Assembly: GCF_014205175.1 (NCBI RefSeq) | Contig: NZ_JACHNA010000001.1 | Span: 1,922,001 to 1,986,000 of the forward strand | From: Micrococcus cohnii | GTDB taxonomy: Bacteria > Actinomycetota > Actinomycetes > Actinomycetales > Micrococcaceae | Length of the DNA: 64,000 nucleotides | Reading direction: 5' to 3' | Shown: piece after piece, positions 17,317 to 25,639 of the stretch | Position numbering within the stretch: position 1 is the first letter of the stretch | Layout: each line of letters starts with the position of its first letter | Made by a program: the position numbers and the translations under genes | Notes under the pieces: generated by a model | Database searches by the model: none | Told to the model about the DNA's origin: nothing | Seen by the model: only the letters and a program-made list of their open reading frames with translations

Positions 17317-19485
17317 TCACTCGACGCCGAGCCGTTCCTCGATCGTCACGCGGACCAGCTGCGCGAAGATCTTCTGACCGTTGCCGCGCGGATGCACCTT
17401 GTCCGGGGCGAACTCGTCCACGTACTGGGCCGCGTCGTCCCAGTCCGCGACCACGACCTGATCGGGATGCTCTGCGGCCACCTTCCGCATCTGCTCCTGA
17501 ACCTGCGGAATCCACTCGGTCGGCCCGTGGGGCAGCACGACGACGAGCAGCCGATCCTCGCCGAGGGTCTCCAGAATCCGATCCCAGTCCTCGTCGCGCG
17601 TCGCGCCGTTCGCGCCGAGGGCGATGACGGTGACGTGACGCAGCTGGTCCTTCTTCTCGAGCTCCTCGAGCTGAGTGGCGGCGTCGCGCAGCTGGTGTCC
17701 GACCTCGGCCTCCATGTGCAGGCCCGGCAGCTGCTCGAGCAGGGCGGGAGCGGCGGACAGGGCCACCGAGTCGCCGACGAGGGTGACCTGTTCGCCCAGG
17801 GTCGAGGCCGGCAGGGTCGTCGTGAGCTCCTCCTTGCTGAAGGTGGGCGTGACGATCGACTCATCGCCGGTGCCCTGCTCGGTGGCCTGGGCGGCCGCGC
17901 CGCTCGGTTCGGCGGGGGCGGCCGCATCGGAGCCCTGCGCGCCGGAGGAGCCGGAGGACGACTCCGGGTCAGCGGCGTCGGCGCGCGGGGTGGCCTGGGT
18001 CGACTGCTCCGCCTGGGCCTGGCGCAGCGCGTCCTCGGCGGCGGCGATCTCCTGCTGCAGTTTCGTCTCGGACGGCGAGCGCAGCAGCGCCGCACCGGCG
18101 GCGACCGGCACGATGACCAGCAGCAGGGCGCCGACGGCGACGGCCGCCTTGCCCGCGCCGGTGGACCAGGCCCGGCGCACGGCCCGTCCCCAGTCCGAGA
18201 ACGCCTCGCGGAAGCCGCGGTGCAGGATCGGTTCCTCGATCCACCGGGAGCTGGCCTCGGCGATCAGCGCGGTCAGCACGAGCACACCGCCGGCGGCGAG
18301 CGGCTCGACCCACTCCGCCGCGTCGTTGGGCACGAGCACCCGCATGATCACCAGCAGCGGCCAGTGCCACAGGTAAGCGGCATAGGAGCGACGGCCCCAC
18401 CAGCCGAGGACCCGGCCGGACATGGCTCGGGAGAAGGCGTCCTGCCGGTCGCCCTGGACCACGTGGAACACCAGGCCCGCCACGAGCGCCGAGAGGCCCG
18501 CGAGCACGCCGAGGTACACGTAGGGGGCCGTGCCGTCGACGACGAAGAACGAGGCCACCAGGACGGCGAACGCGGCCCACACCAGCAGTGTGCGCAGGGG
18601 GCCGCTGCGCGGAGCGGTGAGCGTGCCGGTCGTGCCCGCGGCGGCGGCCGGCGGGTGGGCCGGGTGCACGACGTGGGCCAGCCAGATCGAGACGGCCGCG
18701 CCGAACAGCAGGCCGAAGGCGTGCGTGTCCGTGCCGAAGTACATGCGCGTGGTCGGGGCCCCGGAGATCTGCCCGATCGCCATGCCCACGGCCGAGGCGA
18801 CCGCCAGCAGCAGCACGAGGCCGACGCGCAGCATGTCGACGCGCCGACCGGCGGTCGCGGTGCCTCCGCGCGGCCACAGCAACAGCAGCAGACCGAGGAT
18901 CAGCGGGGGCCAGACGACGTAGAACTGCTCCTCGATGGCCAGGGACCAGAGGTGCTCGAACATCGGCGGGGTGGCGGCGTTGAAGTAGTCGTTGCCGTCG
19001 ACGATCATCAGCCAGTTGCTGGAGTACGTGAGCGCGCCGAGCCATTCGCGCCGCAGCCCGGAGGGGAATTCGGCGAACGCGAGCCACGCGAGCGCGGTGG
19101 AGCCCACCAGGGCGACGACCAGCGCGGGCACGAGCCGCCTGATCCGGCGCATCCAGAAGCCGCCGAAGCCCACACCCTTGCCGGCGTCGATGCGACGGAC
19201 CAGGCCCGTGGTGATGAGGAAGCCGGAGAGGACGAAGAACATGTCCACGCCCACGAAGCCACCCGGGAAGAGCACCGGCCACGCATGGAAGGCGAGCACG
19301 GCGAGCACGGCCACGCCGCGCAGTCCGTCGAGCGCGGGCACCCGGCCGGGTCCGGGGCTCACCCGGGTGCCACGCCGCGGGGAGCCGTTGGTGGACGGCG
19401 CCGCGGCGGGAGCGGTGCGGGTCACGGACGCCGTGCGCGCGGAGTCACGCGCCCGAGCGGGGGACGAGGGCTGAGGAGTCGACAC
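17317..19485 (-). CDS. Membrane acyltransferase with C-terminal SGNH domain (OafA/YrhL type)
   Basis: A 722-residue envelope enzyme. After a disordered Pro/Ala/Arg-rich N-terminus (to about residue 48), the acyltransferase-3 domain starts PALDGLRGVAVLAVLAFHAW with the conserved His, and includes GVDMFFVLSGFLITTGL and RRIRRLVPA; about ten membrane helices follow. After a coiled-coil-like and Ser/Ala-rich linker the C-terminal SGNH hydrolase-like domain shows VTLVGDSVALSAAP and DKVHPRGNGQKIF (block I GDS and block V DxxH). Such proteins O-acetylate or otherwise acylate surface glycans. The GTG start at 19485 lacks a Shine-Dalgarno and has a TCTAGA 5 bases upstream, so it may be leaderless. The target glycan is unknown. 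Confidence 0.92.
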   Translation of the reverse strand: MSTPQPSSPARARDSARTASVTRTAPAAAPSTNGSPRRGTRVSPGPGRVPALDGLRGVAVLAVLAFHAWPVLFPGGFVGVDMFFVLSGFLITTGLVRRIDAGKGVGFGGFWMRRIRRLVPALVVALVGSTALAWLAFAEFPSGLRREWLGALTYSSNWLMIVDGNDYFNAATPPMFEHLWSLAIEEQFYVVWPPLILGLLLLLWPRGGTATAGRRVDMLRVGLVLLLAVASAVGMAIGQISGAPTTRMYFGTDTHAFGLLFGAAVSIWLAHVVHPAHPPAAAAGTTGTLTAPRSGPLRTLLVWAAFAVLVASFFVVDGTAPYVYLGVLAGLSALVAGLVFHVVQGDRQDAFSRAMSGRVLGWWGRRSYAAYLWHWPLLVIMRVLVPNDAAEWVEPLAAGGVLVLTALIAEASSRWIEEPILHRGFREAFSDWGRAVRRAWSTGAGKAAVAVGALLLVIVPVAAGAALLRSPSETKLQQEIAAAEDALRQAQAEQSTQATPRADAADPESSSGSSGAQGSDAAAPAEPSGAAAQATEQGTGDESIVTPTFSKEELTTTLPASTLGEQVTLVGDSVALSAAPALLEQLPGLHMEAEVGHQLRDAATQLEELEKKDQLRHVTVIALGANGATRDEDWDRILETLGEDRLLVVVLPHGPTEWIPQVQEQMRKVAAEHPDQVVVADWDDAAQYVDEFAPDKVHPRGNGQKIFAQLVRVTIEERLGVE

Positions 19486-19670
19486 AGTTTTCTAGAGTGA
19501 CCCGTCCACGGCGCGATATCCAACCGTGACGCGAATCCGAACATTCCGATTCAGCAACAGCATGCGGATGCTGCCTCCACCATGCCGTGATTTTCCAGTC
19601 ATCTCACAGGCTCAGGCCAGCAGGCCCTCGCGCGGAGCGCCGCGCCGGCCCGTCCTGAGCGGCCCTCGAC

Positions 19671-21449
19671 TCAGAACAGACCGGTGATCGCGCCGTCCGC
19701 GTCCACGTCCATCGCGTCGGCCGCGGGCGTGGCCGGCAGGCCGGGCATCGTCATGACCGCGCCGGTGAGCGCCACGACGAACCCGGCGCCGGTGCGCACC
19801 GCCAGCTCTCGCACGGTCACCGTGAAGCCCTCGGGCGCGTTAAGCACCGTCGGGTCATCGGTGAAGGAGTACTGGGTCTTGGCCATGCACACCGGCAGCC
19901 CGTCGAGGCCACGCTCAGCGATCTGCCGCAACTGCCTACGGGCGATTGGCCCGAAATCGACGCGCGCACCCCGGTAGGTGCGGCGCACGACCGTCTCGAT
20001 GCGTTCGGCGACGCTCATCCCCTCCTGCCACAGCCCGGTCACGGCCGCCGGTTCCTCGCCGCGGGCCGGCAGCGCGTCGGCCACCGCCCGGGCGAGGTCG
20101 AGGGCACCGTGGCCGCCTCCGCCCCACACATCGGCGACGGCGCAGCGCACGCCCCGCTGGGCGCAGCGGTCTGCGAGCCAGGCCAGCTCCTCGTCGGTGT
20201 CCTGCAGGAACCGGTTGACGCCGACGATCACGGGCACCCCGTAGGCGGCCATGTTCTCGACGTGCCGTTCGAGGTTGGCCACACCGACGCGCAGCGCCTC
20301 CAGGTGCTCGGCCGCGACGTCGGCCCGGTCCCGGCCGTCGCGCTCGGCGACGGCGTCCACGCCGGCCTTCACATCGGCCAGGGCCATGCCGGCCTGGAGC
20401 TTGAGCGCGCGCACGGTGGCGACGACGACCGCCGCCGCAGGCGGGAAGCCGCCGGCCACGGCGGTGATGTCCATGAACTTCTGACCGCCGAGGTCCGCGC
20501 CGAAACCGGCCTCGGTCACCACGACGTCCGCGAGGGCGCGTGCCGTTCGGGTGGCGATCACGGAGTTCGCGCCGTGGGCGATGTTCGCGAACGGGCCGCC
20601 GTGCACGAGCGCGGGGGTGCCGCCGAGGGTCTGCACGAGGTTCGGGGCGATCGCGTCCTTGAGTAGCACGGCCATGGCGCCCTGCGCGCCGTGCGGGCCG
20701 ATCTGCGCGGCGGTGACGGGGTCGCCGTCGTAGGTGTGGGCCACGGTGATGCGGCCGAGGCGCTCCTTGAGGTCGGCGAGGTCCCGGGCCAGGCAGAACA
20801 CGGCCATCGTCTCGGTGGCCACGGTGATCTCGAAGCCGCCCTCGCGCGGGACGCCCTGGGTGCGGCCGCCCAGGCCGGTGACGACGTGACGCAGGGTGCG
20901 GTCGTTCATGTCGAGTGCCCGCTTGAGCGTGATCGTGCGCGGGTCGATGCCGAGCTCGTTGCCGTGCTGCACGTGGTTGTCGACGAGCGCGCACAGCAGG
21001 TTGTGGGCCGAGGTGATCGCGTGGAAGTCGCCCGTGAAGTGCAGGTTGATGTTCTCCATGGGGACGACCTGGGCGTGCCCGCCGCCGGTCGCGCCGCCCT
21101 TGATGCCGAACACGGGGCCGAGGGAGGGCTCGCGCAGGGCGGCCATCGTGGTCGCGCCCGCGAAGCCCTCGGGGGCGTCATCGGAGGCCGCCAGCAGGTT
21201 CAGGCTGTCCGCCAGGCCGACGGAGACGGTCGTCTTGCCCTCGCCCGCGGGCGTCGGGCTGATGCCGGTGACGAGCACGACGTGGCCCTCACGGCGGTCA
21301 CCGCCGGCGCCCGGCGCGAGCGCGTGCACATCGACCTTGGCCATATGGCGGCCGTAGGGGATCAGCAGGTCCTGGTCGATCCCGGCGCGCTCGGCGATCC
21401 GGGCGATGGGCTGCAACGGGTGGGCGGCGGCGATCTGGGCGTCGTTCAT
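19671..21449 (-). CDS. fhs: Formate-tetrahydrofolate ligase
   Basis: A 592-residue ATP-dependent enzyme making 10-formyl-THF from formate and THF for one-carbon metabolism. Marks: ISPTPAGEGKTTVSVGLADS (ATP loop), EPSLGPVFGIKGGATGGGHA, VVPMENINLHFTGDFHAITS, PALVHGGPFANIAHGANS and TEAGFGADLGGQKFMDI. The start is taken as ATG 21449 (MNDAQIAAAHPLQPIARIAE), which agrees with family N-termini; the frame opens farther upstream at 21527. It is 32 bp from cca on the same strand. The 185 bp between it and the acyltransferase start holds nothing recognised. Confidence 0.96.
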   Translation of the reverse strand: MNDAQIAAAHPLQPIARIAERAGIDQDLLIPYGRHMAKVDVHALAPGAGGDRREGHVVLVTGISPTPAGEGKTTVSVGLADSLNLLAASDDAPEGFAGATTMAALREPSLGPVFGIKGGATGGGHAQVVPMENINLHFTGDFHAITSAHNLLCALVDNHVQHGNELGIDPRTITLKRALDMNDRTLRHVVTGLGGRTQGVPREGGFEITVATETMAVFCLARDLADLKERLGRITVAHTYDGDPVTAAQIGPHGAQGAMAVLLKDAIAPNLVQTLGGTPALVHGGPFANIAHGANSVIATRTARALADVVVTEAGFGADLGGQKFMDITAVAGGFPPAAAVVVATVRALKLQAGMALADVKAGVDAVAERDGRDRADVAAEHLEALRVGVANLERHVENMAAYGVPVIVGVNRFLQDTDEELAWLADRCAQRGVRCAVADVWGGGGHGALDLARAVADALPARGEEPAAVTGLWQEGMSVAERIETVVRRTYRGARVDFGPIARRQLRQIAERGLDGLPVCMAKTQYSFTDDPTVLNAPEGFTVTVRELAVRTGAGFVVALTGAVMTMPGLPATPAADAMDVDADGAITGLF

Positions 21450-21481
21450 GGGCCCGATCCTGTCACCGTCACCCGCCCGGG

Positions 21482-22942
21482 TCAGCCCTCGTTCTCCTCC
21501 GCGCTCTCCGGCTGCTCCGCCCACCACCGCCGCAGCTCAGCCTCGGCCTCGGCCTGCTCGTGCGGGCCCTCGTCGATCCGCCACTCAAGCAGGTGCTTAT
21601 AGGCCCGCCCCACCACGGGGCCGGGGCGGATCCCCAGCAACGCCATAATCTGCTGCCCGTCCAGGTCCGGGCGCAGGGCGGCCATCTGCTCGGCCTCGGA
21701 GATCTCCTCGATGCGCCGTTCGAGGTCGTCGTAGGCATGCTCGAGGCGGGCGGCCTTGCGGCGGTTGCGCGTCGTCACGTCGGAGCGGGTCAGCGCGTGC
21801 AGCCGGTTCAGCACGTCCCCGGCGTCATGCACGTACCGGCGCACCGCCGAGTCGGTCCAGCCCTGCTCCCCGTACCCGTAGAAGCGCATGTGCAGCTCGA
21901 CGAGGCGGCTGACGGCCTTCGTGGAGTCGTTGTCGAACTTCAGCGCCTTCATCCGCTTGCGCACAAGCTTCGCGCCGACCACCTCGTGATGGCGGAAGCT
22001 CACCGCCCCGGACGGCTCGAACCGGCGGGTGGCCGGCTTGCCGACGTCGTGCAGCAGCGCGGCCAGGCGCAGCACGACGTCGGGGGAGGACTCCGAGTAC
22101 TTCCGCTCCCAGTCCATGGCCTGCTCGAGCACCGTCAGGGAGTGCTCGTACACGTCCTTATGGCGGTGGTGCTCGTCGGTCTCCAGGCGCAGGGCCGGCA
22201 GCTCGGGCAGCACGACGTCAGCCAGACCCGTCCGCACGAGCAGGTCGAGGCCGCGGCGCGGATGCGCCCCGCCGATCAGCTTCACGAGCTCCTCGCGCAC
22301 GCGCTCGGCGGAGATGATCCCGATCCGCTCGTGCATCGCGGCCATGGCCTCTTCCACCTCGTCGGCCACCTCGAAACCGAGCTGTGCGGCGAAGCGGGCG
22401 GCGCGCATCATGCGCAGCGGATCGTCGGAGAAGGAGTCCTCGGGTGTGCCGGGGGTGCGGATCACCCCGGCGGCCAGGTCGCGGACGCCGCCGTAGGGGT
22501 CCACCAGGTCCATCTGCGGCAGGCGCAGCGCCATGGCGTTGACGGTGAAGTCCCGGCGCAGCAGGTCGTCCTCGAGGCTGTCCCCGAACGCGACCGTCGG
22601 CTTGCGGCTGGACGGGTCGTACTTCTCGGCCCGGTACGTCGTCACCTCGATCTGCCAGCCGTCCTTCTGAAACCCGATGGTCCCGAAGCGGCGGCCGACG
22701 TCCCACGTCGCGTCCGCCCAGCCCGCGCCGATCCGCTCGATCGCGTCGGGGTCGGCGTCGGAGGTGAAGTCGAGGTCACCCGAGCCGCGGCCCAGGAACA
22801 GGTCGCGCACGGGGCCGCCGACCAGCGAGAGCTCATGCCCGGCCTCGGCGAACCGGCGCCCCAGTTCGACGACGACGGCGGGCAGGGCGGCGTCGGCGGG
22901 CAGGCCGGCGGGCAGCGGGACGCGTGCGGCGGAGTCAGTCAT
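21482..22942 (-). CDS. cca: CCA tRNA nucleotidyltransferase
   Basis: A 486-residue class II nucleotidyltransferase that adds or repairs the 3' CCA of tRNAs. The head domain has LVGGPVRDLFLGRGSGDLDF with the catalytic DLD carboxylates and the basic neck RRDFTVNAMALRLPQ; a C-terminal HD domain follows (LAALLHDVGKPATRRF, then FRHHEVVGAKL). This fused HD arrangement is usual in actinobacteria. ATG 22942 (MTDSAARVPLP) is preferred over the earlier in-frame opening at 22999. It is divergent from the NUDIX gene, matching the pcnA-mutT4 arrangement known from mycobacteria. Confidence 0.95.
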   Translation of the reverse strand: MTDSAARVPLPAGLPADAALPAVVVELGRRFAEAGHELSLVGGPVRDLFLGRGSGDLDFTSDADPDAIERIGAGWADATWDVGRRFGTIGFQKDGWQIEVTTYRAEKYDPSSRKPTVAFGDSLEDDLLRRDFTVNAMALRLPQMDLVDPYGGVRDLAAGVIRTPGTPEDSFSDDPLRMMRAARFAAQLGFEVADEVEEAMAAMHERIGIISAERVREELVKLIGGAHPRRGLDLLVRTGLADVVLPELPALRLETDEHHRHKDVYEHSLTVLEQAMDWERKYSESSPDVVLRLAALLHDVGKPATRRFEPSGAVSFRHHEVVGAKLVRKRMKALKFDNDSTKAVSRLVELHMRFYGYGEQGWTDSAVRRYVHDAGDVLNRLHALTRSDVTTRNRRKAARLEHAYDDLERRIEEISEAEQMAALRPDLDGQQIMALLGIRPGPVVGRAYKHLLEWRIDEGPHEQAEAEAELRRWWAEQPESAEENEG

Positions 22943-23037
22943 GATGACTACAAGCGTGCCAGAATCCGGGCGGCCGGCCCGTCGTGCCGTCCCCGTCACC
23001 GCCGGTCGGAGACGCCACGGACGCTAGAGTGATGGTC

Positions 23038-23631
23038 ATGTCCAGCCCCGACCCTTCGACGTCCCGGGGGGCTCCCCTGCCCTCGGCGCTGATGGGCCGG
23101 TTCCGCCGTCGCAGCGCTGCGGTGCCGTCGCAGCCTGATCGCGTGCGGTCCGTCGCGCCCGCCGCCTCCTCCGGCCTGCCCACGGTCGAGGAGGTCTCCG
23201 CCGGCGGCATCGTGATCCGCCGCCACCAGGGTCGGCTCGAGGTCGCGATCATCGCGCGCTACAACCGAGGTGGCCGACTCGAGTGGTGCCTGCCGAAGGG
23301 CCACCCCGAGGGACGCGAGGGGCACCGCGAAGCCGCCGTGCGCGAGGTCGAAGAGGAGACCGGCATCGCCGGTGAGATCCTCGAGCCGCTCGGCTCGATC
23401 GACTACTGGTTCACCGTGCCTCGTCAGCGCGTGCACAAGACCGTTCACCACTTCCTGTTGCGCGCGATCGGCGGCGAGCTGACGATCGAGAACGACCCGG
23501 ATCAGGAGGCCGTCGACGTCGAGTGGGTGTGCCTGACCCAGGTGGGCCGTCGTCTGTCCTTCGCGAACGAGCGCCGCATCGTGGACACGGCCCGCCGGAT
23601 CGTGGACCAGCACTTCCCCGGCGACGCGTGA
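23038..23631 (+). CDS. NUDIX hydrolase
   Basis: A 197-residue hydrolase with a complete Nudix box, GHPEGREGHREAAVREVEEE followed by TGI, in which the REVEEE glutamates bind the catalytic metals. An N-terminal tail of about 50 residues precedes the VEEVSAGGIVIRR strand. It corresponds in position to mycobacterial mutT4, next to cca and upstream of murJ, but the substrate is not predictable. ATG 23038 has TAGAGT 7 bases upstream and no Shine-Dalgarno, the same geometry seen before the GT87 gene, suggesting leaderless translation. Confidence 0.92.
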   Translation: MSSPDPSTSRGAPLPSALMGRFRRRSAAVPSQPDRVRSVAPAASSGLPTVEEVSAGGIVIRRHQGRLEVAIIARYNRGGRLEWCLPKGHPEGREGHREAAVREVEEETGIAGEILEPLGSIDYWFTVPRQRVHKTVHHFLLRAIGGELTIENDPDQEAVDVEWVCLTQVGRRLSFANERRIVDTARRIVDQHFPGDA

Positions 23632-23663
23632 GCGCCGCCGCCATGACGAACGATGAGTGAGGC

Positions 23664-25487
23664 ATGAGCAGCACGCACGCCCCCCGCACCAAGCACTCCG
23701 CTCCCCCCGAGTCCCCCGACGCCGAGACGACCGACTCCTCCGCCCCGGCCAAGGACGAATCCGCCGGGCACGTCCCCGCGGGCGAGAAGAACGCCGCCCG
23801 GTCGAGCGCCGTCATGGCGGCAGGCACCCTGCTCTCGCGGATCCTCGGTTTCGTCCGCGCCGCCCTGCTGACCGTGGCGATCGGCTCGACGGCCCTCGTC
23901 GCCGACGTATTCGAGTCCGCGAACACGATCCCGAACGTGATCTACATGCTCCTGGCCGGCGGCGTGTTCAACGTCGTGCTCGTGCCGCAGCTGATCAAGC
24001 ACGCCAAGGACGCGGACCGCGGCGCCGACTACACCTCGAGACTCATGACGCTGGCCGTGCTCGTCATGGGCGGGTTCACGCTCGTGCTGACACTCGCCGC
24101 GGCCCCGCTGATGGCCACGCTCACGAGCGGCTGGTCCCCCGAGATGCTGACACTCGGCACGGTCTTCGCGCTGTGGACGCTGCCGCAGGTGTTCTTCTAC
24201 GGGCTCTACGCCGTGGTCGGCCAGGTGCTCAACGCCAACGGCCGCTTCGGCGCCTACATGTGGGCCCCCGTGCTGAACAACGTCGTCGCCATCGCCGCGA
24301 TCGTGCTCTACCTGGCCATGTTCGGCCGGTACGCCGGCGGCGACCAGATGGCCGACTGGACGACGACGCAGACCGTGATCCTGGCCGGCGGCCACACCCT
24401 GGGCATCGTCGCGCAGGCACTCATCCTGTTCCTGCCGCTGCGGGGCCTGGGCATCGGCCTGCGCCCGAAGTTCGGCTGGCGGGGCATGGGGCTGCGCGCC
24501 ACCGGTCGCCTGGCCGGATTCACCCTGATCACGATGGTGATCGGCAACGTCGTGAACCTGCTGTGCTCGCGCCTGGTCACCGGCGCGACGGCGGCTCGCG
24601 CGGACGCCGGCTCCCGCGTCCCCGGCACACAGGGCTGGAGCGAGGCGATGGCCCAGGCCGCGATCCCCGGCCTGACGGCCTACAACATGGCCATGCTCAT
24701 CGCGGTGCTGCCGCACTCGGTGTTCGTCGTATCGATGGCGACCGTCCTGTTCAATCGGCTGACCCGCTCGATCGACGAGGGCGACCTGGTCGAGGCCCGG
24801 CGGACGACGGGGCAGGGTCTGCGCGTGTTCAGCATCCCGCTGGTGTTCTCGACCGTCGCGATGATCGTGCTGGCCGGGCCGCTGGGCCGCGTGTTCGGCT
24901 CGTCTGCGGACACGGCGCTGGCCTCCGGGCTGGCGATCGGGCAGGTGATCCTGATCCTGGCGATCGGCCTGCCGTTCCGCTCGGCCTCGTTCTACCTGAT
25001 GCGCGCCTTCTACGCCTCGGAGGACGCCAAGACGCCGATGATCATCCAGGTCACCTCCGCTCTGGGCGTGCTGGCTCTGTCCTACGGCGCGGCCGCCCTG
25101 GCACCGGCGTGGTCCTACGCGTACATCGTGGCCGCGACGGGAACGCTGTCGTTCGTCTACCAGTTCGTGTTCGCGCATGTGATGATCGTGCGCCGCTACG
25201 GCGACTACGGCTTCGCCTCGGTGGTGCGCGCGCACGCGCAGACCGGCCTGGCCGCGGCCGGCTCGGCGGTCCTCGGCTGCCTCGTGCTGTGGCTGTTGGG
25301 CGGCTACAGCGACGGTTTCGCGTGGAGCTCGATCATGACGGCGCTCATCTCCTGCGCGGTCGTGGGCCTGGTCATGGGCCTGGCCTACGTCGTGACCCTG
25401 CGGATGATGCGCATGGCCGAGCTCGACGCCTTCCTGCGTCCGCTCGCCGCGCGTGTGCCGGGCCTGGGCCGCGTCGTCGGCGCCTGA
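23664..25487 (+). CDS. murJ: Lipid II flippase MurJ
   Basis: A 607-residue polytopic protein of the MviN/MurJ branch of MATE-like transporters, which flips lipid II across the membrane for peptidoglycan synthesis. After a hydrophilic N-terminus of about 48 residues the family start is clear: SSAVMAAGTLLSRILGFVRA, then VADVFESANTIPNVIYMLLA and FNVVLVPQLIKHA, with 14 or so membrane segments. In mycobacteria MurJ is fused to a pseudokinase; here MurJ ends after the membrane part and the next gene carries a residual pseudokinase-like segment. It follows the NUDIX gene by 32 bp; the mycobacterial Rv3909-type gene that normally lies between is missing. Confidence 0.95.
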   Translation: MSSTHAPRTKHSAPPESPDAETTDSSAPAKDESAGHVPAGEKNAARSSAVMAAGTLLSRILGFVRAALLTVAIGSTALVADVFESANTIPNVIYMLLAGGVFNVVLVPQLIKHAKDADRGADYTSRLMTLAVLVMGGFTLVLTLAAAPLMATLTSGWSPEMLTLGTVFALWTLPQVFFYGLYAVVGQVLNANGRFGAYMWAPVLNNVVAIAAIVLYLAMFGRYAGGDQMADWTTTQTVILAGGHTLGIVAQALILFLPLRGLGIGLRPKFGWRGMGLRATGRLAGFTLITMVIGNVVNLLCSRLVTGATAARADAGSRVPGTQGWSEAMAQAAIPGLTAYNMAMLIAVLPHSVFVVSMATVLFNRLTRSIDEGDLVEARRTTGQGLRVFSIPLVFSTVAMIVLAGPLGRVFGSSADTALASGLAIGQVILILAIGLPFRSASFYLMRAFYASEDAKTPMIIQVTSALGVLALSYGAAALAPAWSYAYIVAATGTLSFVYQFVFAHVMIVRRYGDYGFASVVRAHAQTGLAAAGSAVLGCLVLWLLGGYSDGFAWSSIMTALISCAVVGLVMGLAYVVTLRMMRMAELDAFLRPLAARVPGLGRVVGA

Positions 25488-25639
25488 TCCCGGACCGACC
25501 GGTACGCCTCGGGCCCGTCGCGGGGCTCTCGGGGCTCTGACCCCCTACGATGGTCCCCAATGCATCCCGTGGTGATGCCCGCCACCGGGGCCGCCGCCGC
25601 GTCACCGCCGTCTCGCCGTCCGCGCAGGAGAAGAACACC

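Noticed and set aside
17284-19500. 738-residue plus-strand frame
   Set aside because: Antisense to the acyltransferase with clear membrane helices and SGNH motifs; Gly/Arg/His-rich with no domain.
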